The notes under the pieces: model-generated
Told to the model about the DNA's origin: nothing
Databases searched by the model: none
Seen by the model: only the letters and a program-made list of their open reading frames with translations
IMG/VR virus record: IMGVR_UViG_3300042520_001567
Location: 1 to 37,903 of that record
Source: a virus
DNA length: 37,903 nt
Reading direction: 5' to 3' (one strand)
Shown here: positions 9,501 to 16,412 of the stretch, piece by piece
How positions within the stretch are numbered: position 1 is the stretch's first letter
Layout: every line of letters begins with the position of its first letter
Program-made: the position numbers and the translations under genes

Positions 9501-12308
9501 GCCAAGCACAAGCTCTACGGTCCCGATGGAAAGCTCATCGGAATCTACGACACACAAACCCAAGCAGAAAGGAAAGCAGATGCCACTCAAGCAAGGCTAC
9601 AGCCAGAAGTCGATCAGCAGCAACGTGTCCCGGGAGATGAAGTCCGGCAAACCGCAGAAGCAGGCGGTGGCAATCGCGCTCTCGGTGGCACGGAAGGCCA
9701 AGGCGAAGGCGGGGCGGTTCGACAAGCGGGGGATGTAAGGTTCATGCCGGACGGCACAAGTGATGGGCTTGCCGTTCTGGATGATGTGCTGAAGCTAGAG
9801 CTTCCGCGTAGACCCAAGGTCATCGACATTGCCAACGCATTCCAGAATATGTTCGGGAAGGCGATTGAGTACCGCAAATCGAACCCGCAGGACAACGCTC
9901 GGTTGGTCAACCTGTTGGTTCAAGAGATCGACCGCGCCGTCAAACTGCACCCCGAGGCCAAGGGTTGGTACGACGAGAACGTCAAACTGACGATGGACGT
10001 GATGCGGGATCTGGACCCGGACCTGGCCAAGCCCGAGAACGACTTCATCTTCAAGGCCATCCTGGCGGCTACGTCGGATGGCAACAAGGTAGGCCCACAG
10101 TTTCAACAGACTTGGAAGGAGTACAGCAACTGGAAGAACACCGGGGAGATCTCTGGTGAGTTCGTGTCCGGTGATCGCATTGAGAACATCCAGATTAACC
10201 TGGAAATGCTCAACGAGTTCATCAAGGACATCGGTTGGGAGAAAACCAAGGACTTCATGGTGCAGAAGGGCACAGTGAAGGATTTGCGCCAGGCCCTGGT
10301 CGACGTCTTTGGTTGGACCAAGAAGCAGGCCGCCGGTGTGGGATCTTCTGAGCGTGTCGACGAGGTGGTTCCGTTTGCGGTGGTGCTCGGTCCCAAGCTG
10401 GGGTCGTTCTTCAACAACCTGTACGGCGACTTCTCATCGGTGACCATGGACCGCTGGTTCATGCGCACACTGGGACGCCTGACGGGCACCCAGGTGGCAC
10501 CGCTCTCAAAGGCTAAGCTGCGCGAGATGCGCAACAACCTGCGTGATGCAGTCGCCAGGCTGACCCCGTCTGAGTTTGAGATGCTTGGAGTCAAGCGTGG
10601 CGATCTTAAGGGCACGTCCATCGACGGTGCTGCCACAACCATCTCCGGCAGGTTCTCCAAGAAAGCCCTGCGTGAGACGGCTAAAAAATCCTCTGAGGCC
10701 GGTCAATCTGCGCTCGAGGAAACAAGAAAGTTTGCAAACGCTCTAAAAAAGGGCTTGAATCCCCTGGTCGAGGCTCCGGTCGATGGCACCCATCGGCGCT
10801 GGATTCGTGAGCGTATCGCAGAGGTTCAGTCGGAACTGCGTTCCCGCGGCATTGAGCTGGAGAACGCGGACCTGCAGGCCGTGCTGTGGTATCTCGAAAA
10901 AGAACTCTATGAAAAACTCAACTACCGCAGCAAATCAGGAGAGTCAGACTATGCTTCCGCAGCCTCCTCCCTCTATCAGTCAGTGGCTGGACGACCGTCT
11001 GACGTCTATGCAGGAGGAACAGGACGAGTACGCGCAATCGGGAGCACTGGAGGCAGCGAAGGAATGGGCGCAGGCCAAGCGAGCCAAGCGGCTGGGCCTG
11101 AAGTAGGCGCTCAGCGCTTCATGCCTGCCGGCGACATGGCTACTGGCCGCGGCGTCAAGGACCACCGCGAGGCCATGGACCTGTTTGAAAAGGGCTACAG
11201 GCTCTATGGTGCGCTCTACGACGGCATGGAGGATCCCATCCGGCTGAAGAAGGCTTCCGAGATCGAGCGGTTCGATCCGGAGAACCTGTGGGCGGTGCCC
11301 TCCAAGAAGATCGCCGCGGCAATCAGCGTGCGGAATATGCCTGCCTCGGACACCGACTACCTCTCTGCGGTGAAGGCTGGCGACACGGCCACCGCGCAGC
11401 GGATGGTCGATGAGGCGGCTAAGGCGGCTGGGTATACCATTGGTCCTGTCTACCACGGCACACCTACAGGCGGGTTCAACGTATTCGACAAGCGGATGCG
11501 TGGCGAGACCTCGGGTGTGTCCCGCCAAGCGTTCTCGTTCACCACCGACAAGAAGGCTGCTGAAGGCTACTCCAAGCGCCTAGGTGACGAGGCTGTGCGA
11601 TTGGATGCAGGCCTGCGCGTTGCCAACGACGCCATGCGTATGTTCGACGAGGATGTGGCTGCTCAGGAGTACTTCTCGTCCAAGGGCTACAGCTCGGTGG
11701 ATGACGGGATGCTGCCTGAGTTTGACTGGGGCTCCATTGACGACGTTCCTGAGTTCATTAAGGAGCTGCGTGGTTACGCCAAAGACCTGAAGCCTATCAA
11801 CAAAAGGTTGTCCGACAGCTTTATTGAGGCGGCCAAGGTGATGACCTCGACAAAGGCCGTGCCCGAAGTGAAGCGGGTTTTCCTACGCATCCCTGAAGGT
11901 GCTCCCGTATTCCAAGCTACACCGCAAACGCTTGGGCAAGTGATGTCTGGGTTCAGTGCGGAAAATCAACCTACCAAGGCTGGCATTGTCGAATTACCCG
12001 GCAACGAGCGTATCTACTACGTCGCAGATTCAAGCCAGGTCAAACTGGTTGATGCGATCACCAAGGACGATGCCGGAAACGTCATCCCGCTCTCGCAGCG
12101 GTTCAAGGCGACCTCGGAGGACATCCGCTATATGCCCTCCCCCGACTCCGCCATGCCCGGTGCCTACTCCTTCCCCGGCGGCTACCGAGCCATCCCAGGC
12201 AAGGCCAAGGGCTCCCTCCGCCTCTACAGCCCCGCCGGCAGCCTGATCGGCATTGCGGCCAGCCTTGACGAGGCCCAACGCATTATCCGAAAGAAGTCCA
12301 AGCAATGA
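6591..12308 (+). CDS. Giant polyvalent internal virion protein: metallopeptidase-like and ADP-ribosyltransferase-like domains
   Basis: 1905 aa, occupying the position of T7 gp16. Visible parts in order: an N-terminal segment with EFPDSVGQDEAQRILSEQFP; a long Gly/Ala-rich region (about 180-390); a gluzincin-type zinc peptidase signature with HELFH at 496-500 and a likely third ligand in ELAAEHF at 581-587; a first small module starting at RWMP (946); a segment with FFNNLYGDFSSVTMDRW near 1273; and an ART-like segment with YHGT at 1621-1624 and FTTDKKAAEGYS at 1650-1661. A second copy of the small module (RYMP, 1846) forms the C-terminus. Such multi-enzyme proteins are known as polyvalent proteins in phages and are thought to be injected with the DNA. 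Enzyme activities are inferred. Two linkers overlap small ORFs in the +1 frame. Confidence 0.75.
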   Translation: MPYQIQVGSQVVEFPDSVGQDEAQRILSEQFPATGEDIAGAMQDPAYKPSVDDYLKFEQYSKTKQTDWINTIAQSVDAAAGLIGGAISEGAQGAVANPLNYIEGAAQGTRQLYGLVAQSQDPGSPLFKFKDLVAGTGTAESRYNQFLEARDFANTTARLERGEEGIIVPPEYTNPEFVQGVSMILDPTLALPGIGEIIGAGKLATRAVGKGAQLTGRAVAGVAMPLERVAGAAERMTAEALGMAPEALRNTAATAGLAGALGIAPEAAAFAAIPAGIRTAREAGEALTRAGENLVTQPSRVGPLEAIGAAPGANLRQRMLGVVGQYGGDAAVDAALRATAGGIEGATLGAGLGYLSGGEEGAAAGVGSGLAQGAAGALGARGFERLTGKAAKEARAGDLGRFIDAQQDPTTKALFERVRDQNGVDAASALMDLQGLVRGKFGDVDILYRSNAQMAEKFGDKIRGVQVELAERPTIFINADIIGKGTGDGPLYTLGHELFHALEKSTQLEGGATEIKDALVGRWVQEGDVVRKLAEGAFNDAEIEDRFNEYRDKLAAGSQERADQLARYDTIDKKAGYVASELAAEHFAGLLAGQKPDALLKGFSGITRQLLDSALTQNASRALADAAATIERTFGVKPTDSVLFPDLKQASPQVNAMLRDLLRARRKLDERITIENEGPGKVLKPQDVSNPIAAKQLVDLGVAEQMPDGSVRNLSDEEIRVREEKDTAAIRTILEGIPGARVVDGEILGRFSPQQLSAIEQSQAVSSRMKDKIRAVNAAMDAGNSIFLNYGAATKRVKNRLTGKFTSKYNSGIRLSQREVLPYSFYLSKADNPVIKAIDISKIRGALDKLTAPDGGVAAGLWDNVDGFMSDLAAYFTNLDAGEGARRSAEIFGVDKARFLGDFVNEQEKGGRKFVRDFRLDRIGSTAPMDFRARISEDAIQKSKLRWMPAETIGDKSIINSDEGYRIISGAKHKLYGPDGKLIGIYDTQTQAERKADATQARLQPEVDQQQRVPGDEVRQTAEAGGGNRALGGTEGQGEGGAVRQAGDVRFMPDGTSDGLAVLDDVLKLELPRRPKVIDIANAFQNMFGKAIEYRKSNPQDNARLVNLLVQEIDRAVKLHPEAKGWYDENVKLTMDVMRDLDPDLAKPENDFIFKAILAATSDGNKVGPQFQQTWKEYSNWKNTGEISGEFVSGDRIENIQINLEMLNEFIKDIGWEKTKDFMVQKGTVKDLRQALVDVFGWTKKQAAGVGSSERVDEVVPFAVVLGPKLGSFFNNLYGDFSSVTMDRWFMRTLGRLTGTQVAPLSKAKLREMRNNLRDAVARLTPSEFEMLGVKRGDLKGTSIDGAATTISGRFSKKALRETAKKSSEAGQSALEETRKFANALKKGLNPLVEAPVDGTHRRWIRERIAEVQSELRSRGIELENADLQAVLWYLEKELYEKLNYRSKSGESDYASAASSLYQSVAGRPSDVYAGGTGRVRAIGSTGGSEGMGAGQASQAAGPEVGAQRFMPAGDMATGRGVKDHREAMDLFEKGYRLYGALYDGMEDPIRLKKASEIERFDPENLWAVPSKKIAAAISVRNMPASDTDYLSAVKAGDTATAQRMVDEAAKAAGYTIGPVYHGTPTGGFNVFDKRMRGETSGVSRQAFSFTTDKKAAEGYSKRLGDEAVRLDAGLRVANDAMRMFDEDVAAQEYFSSKGYSSVDDGMLPEFDWGSIDDVPEFIKELRGYAKDLKPINKRLSDSFIEAAKVMTSTKAVPEVKRVFLRIPEGAPVFQATPQTLGQVMSGFSAENQPTKAGIVELPGNERIYYVADSSQVKLVDAITKDDAGNVIPLSQRFKATSEDIRYMPSPDSAMPGAYSFPGGYRAIPGKAKGSLRLYSPAGSLIGIAASLDEAQRIIRKKSKQ
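9580..9738 (+). CDS. Small conserved-looking phage protein embedded in the +1 frame of the giant gene
   Basis: 52 aa, wholly inside the giant gene but shifted by +1. ATG at 9580 is preceded by an AAAGGA Shine-Dalgarno-like sequence (about 9568-9573). The protein has the pattern of a small family often seen in phage genomes: MPLKQGYSQKSISSNVSREM followed by GKPQKQAVAIALSVARKA and a basic tail. Over the same bases the giant frame reads only a low-complexity Gln/Gly/Ala/Glu linker, whereas this frame reads a plausible folded helical peptide. The stop TAA ends on the first base of the codon for Arg1050, the start of an RFMP motif in the giant frame. The function of the family is unknown to me. 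Whether the peptide is made here is unproven. Confidence 0.6.
   Translation: MPLKQGYSQKSISSNVSREMKSGKPQKQAVAIALSVARKAKAKAGRFDKRGM
10951..11106 (+). CDS. Second small ORF embedded in the +1 frame of the giant gene
   Basis: 51 aa. ATG at 10951 has AGGAG at 10937-10941 (9-base spacing), a textbook ribosome binding site. The peptide begins MLPQPPPSISQWLDDRLTSM and continues as an acidic then basic helix (EEQDEYAQSGALEAAKEWAQ, ending KRAKRLGLK), which looks like a real coiled-coil-type small protein. In the giant frame the same stretch is a Ser/Gly/Ala-rich linker. The stop at 11104-11106 lies 8 bases before the codons for RFMP at residue 1509. I do not recognise the family. The same frame shift, good RBS and RFMP boundary as the 9580 ORF make coincidence less likely. 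Confidence 0.5.
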   Translation: MLPQPPPSISQWLDDRLTSMQEEQDEYAQSGALEAAKEWAQAKRAKRLGLK

Positions 12309-15028
12309 GCTACGATTCACAGACCAGCACGATCCTGATCAACAAGCTGCGCAAGGACGTCGACAGCCTGACACAGAAGATCGCGCTCATTGAGGACCGC
12401 AAGGCCTCGGGCACACCGGGCGGCAATGGCGTGGCAACGACGTGGACGACACGCGACCTGAACACCGTAGCCAGCGATCCGAGCGGCCTGATCCTCGACC
12501 TGGCCAATAGCGAGTTCAAGTTGGCTGCCGGTGCCTACCAGATCCGGGTGATCAGCCCGTTCCACCATACCCGGGAGACCCGAATGCGGGTGTATGACGT
12601 CACCAACAGCGTGGTGATCGGATACAGCGCCTCGGACGACGTCACCAACCAGGAGAGCCAGTACCTGCACACCAACGTGCGCATCACGCCGCACAAGGAC
12701 ACGGTGTACCGGCTGGAGTACTACATCACCAGCGCCGGCGCATCGCACCTTGGCACCGACTCCTCGATCACCGGGGTTGATGAGATTTACACGGTCTGCG
12801 AGATCACCCGGCTCGACACCGGAGCCACCAAGCCCCTCGGTGCCGGCGGTCTGCAGGGTCCGCAAGGGCCTGCTGGCCCCACCGGCCCTGCCGGCCCCCC
12901 GGGACCCACCGGCGGCGGTGTGACCAGCGTCAACGTCTCCGGCGGCCTGACCGGCCTGACGACCTCAGGCGGCCCGATTACCAGCAGCGGCACAATCACC
13001 CTTGGAGGGGTTGTAGCCGTGTCGGCAGGCGGAACTGGTGCGACCACCGAGGCGGCTGCCTTGACGAGCCTGGGGGCCTACCCTGCGTCGAATCCGAATG
13101 GCTACACGTCGAACACCGGCACGGTGACGTCCTTCGGGTTCACCAATGCCAACGGCGTGAGCGGTACGGTCACCAATGCGACCAGCACGCCCAACCTGAC
13201 CGTAGCATTGGGTGCCATCACCCCGACCTCGGTGGCTGCCTCGGGCACGGTTACCGGCAGCAACCTGTCGGGCAGCAACACCGGCGATCAGACGATCACG
13301 CTGACCGGGGATGTCACCGGGTCTGGCACGGGGTCCTTCGCTGCGACCATTGCCAACAATGCGGTGACCTTCGCCAAGGTGCAGCAGATTGCCACCGACA
13401 AGATCCTGGGCCGCGATACCTCGGGGACGGGCGTTGTTGAGGAATTGACCGTCGGCGGCGGTGTGGAGTTCACAGGCTCCGGAGGCATCCAGACCAGCGC
13501 CTTCACCGGGGACGTCACTAAGGCTGCCGGTGGTACGGCCCAGACAATCGCCACCAGTGCGGTGACCTACGCTAAGATCCAGGACATCTCGGCGGCCTCG
13601 AGACTGCTGGGCCGCGGTGCCGGCGCCGGTGCTGGGGTCGCCCAGGAGATCAGCCTAGGCACCGGCCTGTCGATGTCTGGCACCACGCTGTCGTCGACTG
13701 CTGCCGGCTCTGTGACGTCGGTCGACGCTTCGGGCGGTACGACAGGCCTGACCTTCTCGGGCGGCCCTGTGACCACCACAGGCACGCTGACGCTGGCCGG
13801 CACGCTGGATGTGGCCAACGGTGGCACCGGAGCGACCACGGCTGCCGGAGCCCTGACCAGCCTCGGGGCCTACCCCAACAGCAACCCGGCCGGGTACACC
13901 GCCAATGCCGGCACCGTGACCAACGTGTCGGCCTCGGGCGGTGCCAATATCTCGGTGGCTACCGGCAGCACCACCCCGGTGATCAGCCAGGTGGCGGCTA
14001 CGACCACGCAGAACGGCTACATGACCTCGGCACAGGCCACCAAGCTCGACGGCATTGCCGCGGGGGCTTCGGTGACGTCTGTAGGCGTGGACGGTGGCAC
14101 GACAGGCCTGACCACCACCGGCGGCCCGATCACGTCGTCGGGGACGATTACGCTGGCCGGGACACTGGCTGTGGCCAATGGCGGTACCGGAGCCACCAGC
14201 GCAGCCAATGCGCTCACCAACCTCGGAGCCTACCCGGCGAGCAATCCCAACGGCTACACCAGCAATGCGGGCACGGTGACCAGCGTCAATGTGTCGGGAG
14301 GCAGCACCGGGCTCACGACTTCAGGAGGCCCGGTGACGGCCTCCGGCACCATCACCATCGACGGTGTTCTGAGTGTGGCCAATGGCGGGACCAGTAGCAC
14401 CTCGGCATCCTCGGCCATCTCCTTCCTGGCCGGCGCAACGACCAACGGGCAGTACCTCCGAGGCAACGGCACCGTGGTGCAGATGTCAGCCATCCAGGCC
14501 ATCGACCTACCCCAGATTGCCCTGGGCGGATCTGCTGTCAGCGGGACACTAGGCGTGATCAACGGCGGCACAGGCCAGTCCAACGTCTACAGCGACGGCG
14601 ATCTGCTCATCGGAAAGAGCATCGGGAGCACGCTTGCCCGGGCAAAGCTCACCGCGGGCACAAACATCACCATCACCAACGGCTCCGGCACGATCACCAT
14701 CGCAGCCACAGGCACTGGCACCGGCGACGTGGTGGGACCCGGCAGCGCGACGGATGGCGACTTCGTTTTGTTCGATGGTGCCACCGGCAAGCTGATCAAG
14801 GGGGCGAGCTACCGCCAGTCCGGCGGTGACTTCATTGGGCCGATTGGCGGCAGCTCGATGATCGACGGGTTTGTCTACATCCCGGCCGGCTCCGGGGCTC
14901 CGACAGGCACTCCGACCAATGTTTCCGGCACCAATGTCCCGATGTTTTTCCACACCAACAACTCGACCAACACCAACGTGTTGTACATCCACAACGGATT
15001 CGCTTGGAAATCGGTGGCCCTGACCTAA
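12305..15028 (+). CDS. Large tail fibre with collagen-like segment and tandem beta repeats
   Basis: 907 aa, overlapping the giant gene by ATGA. Residues 1-35 form a predicted coiled coil (LINKLRKDVDSLTQKIALIE), followed by a beta-sandwich-like domain (about 40-180). A short collagen-like Gly-X-Y run begins near residue 182 (GPQGPAGPTGPAGPPGPTGG). Four imperfect copies of a long repeat follow (VTSVNVSGG, TGLTTSGGPITSSGTITLAG, VANGGTGAT, LGAYPASNPNGYT), at about 12920-13130, 13712-13930, 14072-14290 and 14276-14430. The C-terminal part has GTNITITNGSGTITI and a short terminal domain. Trimeric fibres commonly combine a coiled coil, collagen stem and repeat shaft. The likely role is host recognition. 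Confidence 0.8.
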   Translation: MSYDSQTSTILINKLRKDVDSLTQKIALIEDRKASGTPGGNGVATTWTTRDLNTVASDPSGLILDLANSEFKLAAGAYQIRVISPFHHTRETRMRVYDVTNSVVIGYSASDDVTNQESQYLHTNVRITPHKDTVYRLEYYITSAGASHLGTDSSITGVDEIYTVCEITRLDTGATKPLGAGGLQGPQGPAGPTGPAGPPGPTGGGVTSVNVSGGLTGLTTSGGPITSSGTITLGGVVAVSAGGTGATTEAAALTSLGAYPASNPNGYTSNTGTVTSFGFTNANGVSGTVTNATSTPNLTVALGAITPTSVAASGTVTGSNLSGSNTGDQTITLTGDVTGSGTGSFAATIANNAVTFAKVQQIATDKILGRDTSGTGVVEELTVGGGVEFTGSGGIQTSAFTGDVTKAAGGTAQTIATSAVTYAKIQDISAASRLLGRGAGAGAGVAQEISLGTGLSMSGTTLSSTAAGSVTSVDASGGTTGLTFSGGPVTTTGTLTLAGTLDVANGGTGATTAAGALTSLGAYPNSNPAGYTANAGTVTNVSASGGANISVATGSTTPVISQVAATTTQNGYMTSAQATKLDGIAAGASVTSVGVDGGTTGLTTTGGPITSSGTITLAGTLAVANGGTGATSAANALTNLGAYPASNPNGYTSNAGTVTSVNVSGGSTGLTTSGGPVTASGTITIDGVLSVANGGTSSTSASSAISFLAGATTNGQYLRGNGTVVQMSAIQAIDLPQIALGGSAVSGTLGVINGGTGQSNVYSDGDLLIGKSIGSTLARAKLTAGTNITITNGSGTITIAATGTGTGDVVGPGSATDGDFVLFDGATGKLIKGASYRQSGGDFIGPIGGSSMIDGFVYIPAGSGAPTGTPTNVSGTNVPMFFHTNNSTNTNVLYIHNGFAWKSVALT

Positions 15029-15040
15029 CCTGAAGGCCCC

Positions 15041-15301
15041 ATGAAGCACACCTTCCCCTGCGTCGAATCAATGCGGCGCGTCAATCTCTCCAACGGTCGA
15101 GTGGTGCGCGTCTGGCGCGACCGCACCAAAGAGAACCTATCGGCCTCCTACGACGACGCGGACATCGTGTCGACCTGCATCGCCAATGCCACCAACGACA
15201 CGCAGCTCCTGGCCGCGCTGGCCAAATTGAAGGGCGTGAACGCTGCCGAGCTGGTCGACGCCAACGGCCAGGGCACCGTGGTCTACACCGCCTGGCCGTG
15301 A
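15041..15301 (+). CDS. Hypothetical small protein after the tail fibre
   Basis: 86 aa, starting 12 bases after the fibre stop with a weak GAAGG upstream. It is a soluble, mixed-charge protein (MKHTFPCVESMRRVNLSNG at the N-terminus, ASYDDADIVSTCIANATND in the middle, ending in TAWP). No signal peptide, membrane segment or known motif is seen. Its stop overlaps the GTG start of the next small gene, so the two are probably translated together. It could be a fibre chaperone by position, but nothing in the sequence proves this. Confidence 0.6.
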   Translation: MKHTFPCVESMRRVNLSNGRVVRVWRDRTKENLSASYDDADIVSTCIANATNDTQLLAALAKLKGVNAAELVDANGQGTVVYTAWP

Positions 15302-15471
15302 CCTACCTCAACCGGACAAACCGGGCGATAGTGGTCGAAATACTGGCCGATACAGCGGAGCTGCGTTTGGGCGAGCTGCGGTGGCCCGTGGTGGTCTACC
15401 GCCGGCTCGACAACGGCACGATCTACGTGCGCTCAAGGGCCGAGTTCGAGGCCAAGTTCTGCCCTGAGTGA
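15298..15471 (+). CDS. Small protein, possibly DUF1653-like
   Basis: 57 aa with a GTG start at 15298 that overlaps the preceding TGA. The second half reads LRWPVVVYRRLDNGTIYVRS followed by AEFEAKF, resembling the end of DUF1653 proteins (VVYR, then G-x-x-[YW]-V-R, then a terminal helix). It is shorter than typical members of that family. It is the last gene of the late block before a noncoding boundary with a 16-nt repeat and a hairpin. Family membership is tentative and no activity can be assigned. Confidence 0.55.
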   Translation: MTYLNRTNRAIVVEILADTAELRLGELRWPVVVYRRLDNGTIYVRSRAEFEAKFCPE

Positions 15472-15481
15472 CCCCTGTTTG

Positions 15482-15497
15482 ACCCCTGCAAACATTG
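15482..15497 (+). repeat. 16-nt direct repeat ACCCCTGCAAACATTG, copy 1
   Basis: This 16-mer occurs again at 27357-27372, in the only other sizeable noncoding region. Here it is preceded by a tandem pair of TGACCCCTG (15469-15477 and 15480-15488, period 11), the first overlapping the stop codon of the preceding gene. Possible roles are an operator, a phage promoter element or a packaging/replication site. Confidence 0.7.
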
Positions 15498-15511
15498 GGT
15501 TTTCTTCAAAA

Positions 15512-15539
15512 TCTACAGAAAAATGGTTTTCTCTGTAGA
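15512..15539 (+). promoter_or_regulatory. Strong RNA hairpin in the boundary region
   Basis: TCTACAGA (15512-15519) pairs perfectly with TCTGTAGA (15532-15539). Inside, AAAA (15520-15523) can pair with TTTT (15527-15530) around a TGG loop, leaving one bulged C. No U tract follows, so it is not a classical intrinsic terminator. It may protect an mRNA end, act as a protein-binding site, or form an RNase III-type processing site between the late and early operons. It lies 65 bases upstream of the next gene. Confidence 0.55.
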
Positions 15540-15603
15540 CGGGAAACGTGGTCTGGGTCATCTTGATCACGTCGAAAGCAACAGCAGCAAACCAAAGCAA
15601 AAT

Positions 15604-15789
15604 ATGAACACGACGATCAAGATGATGAAGCAGGCCCGGGAAATCAAAAGCCCCAAGCACTTCGAGTTGCTGTTTGGCCGATTTCAAAGCTCGCTCAAGC
15701 ACCTGAGCATTGATCTCCAGGATTCGGCAAATCGCGAGTTCCGCCGAGTGGCACAGGCTGGATGGGAAAAGCGAAACTCTTTAGCCTGA
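15604..15789 (+). CDS. Small hypothetical basic protein, first gene of the small-gene region
   Basis: 61 aa, taken from ATG 15604. An in-frame ATG at 15523 lies inside the hairpin and is less likely. The protein is basic and helical (MNTTIKMMKQAREIKSPKHF, then RFQSSLKHLSIDLQDSANRE). The leader is A/C-rich and lacks a Shine-Dalgarno (AGCAAACCAAAGCAAAAT before ATG), and shares the 11-mer ACCAAAGCAAA with the leader of the next gene. Base composition is more A/T-rich than the late genes. Being first after the boundary region suggests an early host-directed or regulatory peptide, but no function is recognisable. Confidence 0.55.
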   Translation: MNTTIKMMKQAREIKSPKHFELLFGRFQSSLKHLSIDLQDSANREFRRVAQAGWEKRNSLA

Positions 15790-15891
15790 TAGGTTCAGAC
15801 ACTTTAGGCCCGGGTGGGGCCAATACCACCCAACCAGGGGCGCGACTGGCCAACGCGCAAACCAACCAACACCAAAGCAAATCACAGCAAC

Positions 15892-16083
15892 ATGATCGAA
15901 AATCCTACCAAGTACACTCTAGCCCCTTTTGGATCTACCGGAGACGACTTCGGTAGCCTTCACAACCTGGCCACCGGCGAGTTTATCCGCCGGGCTACCG
16001 AGGCTGAAGCTGATGCCAGTGAGGCGGCAGGTGACACCGGCGCCATCCTAGTCAATGGACTCATCTGCTACGTCCAGCCATGA
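15892..16083 (+). CDS. Small conserved-looking protein (TGE-x-IR-x-AT type)
   Basis: 63 aa. ATG 15892 follows an A/C-rich leader (ACCAACCAACACCAAAGCAA then ATCACAGCAAC) without a Shine-Dalgarno. The sequence NLATGEFIRRATEAEADASE and GAILVNGLICYVQP matches a pattern I have seen in short proteins of phages and plasmids (TGE-IR-AT-E, then AS, D-GAI-V-G-CYV). No function is known to me for that group. It overlaps the endolysin gene by ATGA, so translation is probably coupled. The upstream 100 bases contain GC-rich palindromic pieces (GGCCC/GGGCC at 15807-15821). Confidence 0.6.
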   Translation: MIENPTKYTLAPFGSTGDDFGSLHNLATGEFIRRATEAEADASEAAGDTGAILVNGLICYVQP

Positions 16084-16412
16084 CCACTCTTTCCAACCTC
16101 ATAACCGCCCTGATCATCGTCGAGTCCTCGGGCAACGATCAGGCCATCGGCGACAACGGACGCGCCCTAGGCCCCCTGCAGATCCACCGCGGCGTGGTGC
16201 TGGACGTGAACCGGATCACCGGGAGCCACTACCGGCATCAGGACATGACCAACCGGGCGCAGGCCCGGGCGGTGTGCGAGGCCTACCTGAAGCATTGGGG
16301 TAAAGACTGCACCACCGAGCAGCTCGCTCGTAAGTGGAACGGAGGCGGTCCTAGGGGTGAGAAGAAGCAGGCCACCGAGGCCTATTGGAACAAAGTCCGC
16401 AAGCATCTGTAA
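16080..16412 (+). CDS. Endolysin: lysozyme/transglycosylase SLT-like
   Basis: 110 aa. Residues 10-35 read ALIIVESSGND then ALGPLQIHRGV, the signature of phage lytic transglycosylase/lysozyme-like enzymes: catalytic Glu15 in VESSG, with the GPLQI strand after it. Later KHWGKDCTTEQLARKWNGGG fits the rest of the fold. The expected role is cleavage of peptidoglycan glycan strands for host lysis. It has no signal peptide, so release would depend on a holin. The candidate small membrane proteins lie 20 kb away at 36.0-36.6 kb. An alternative role in virion entry is less likely, since it sits among small early-type genes. Confidence 0.8.
   Translation: MTTLSNLITALIIVESSGNDQAIGDNGRALGPLQIHRGVVLDVNRITGSHYRHQDMTNRAQARAVCEAYLKHWGKDCTTEQLARKWNGGGPRGEKKQATEAYWNKVRKHL

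Noticed and set aside
15523-15603. Upstream in-frame start for the 61-aa gene
   Set aside because: The ATG at 15523 lies inside a strong hairpin and the extra residues look random; the ATG at 15604 has the same type of A/C-rich leader as the next gene.
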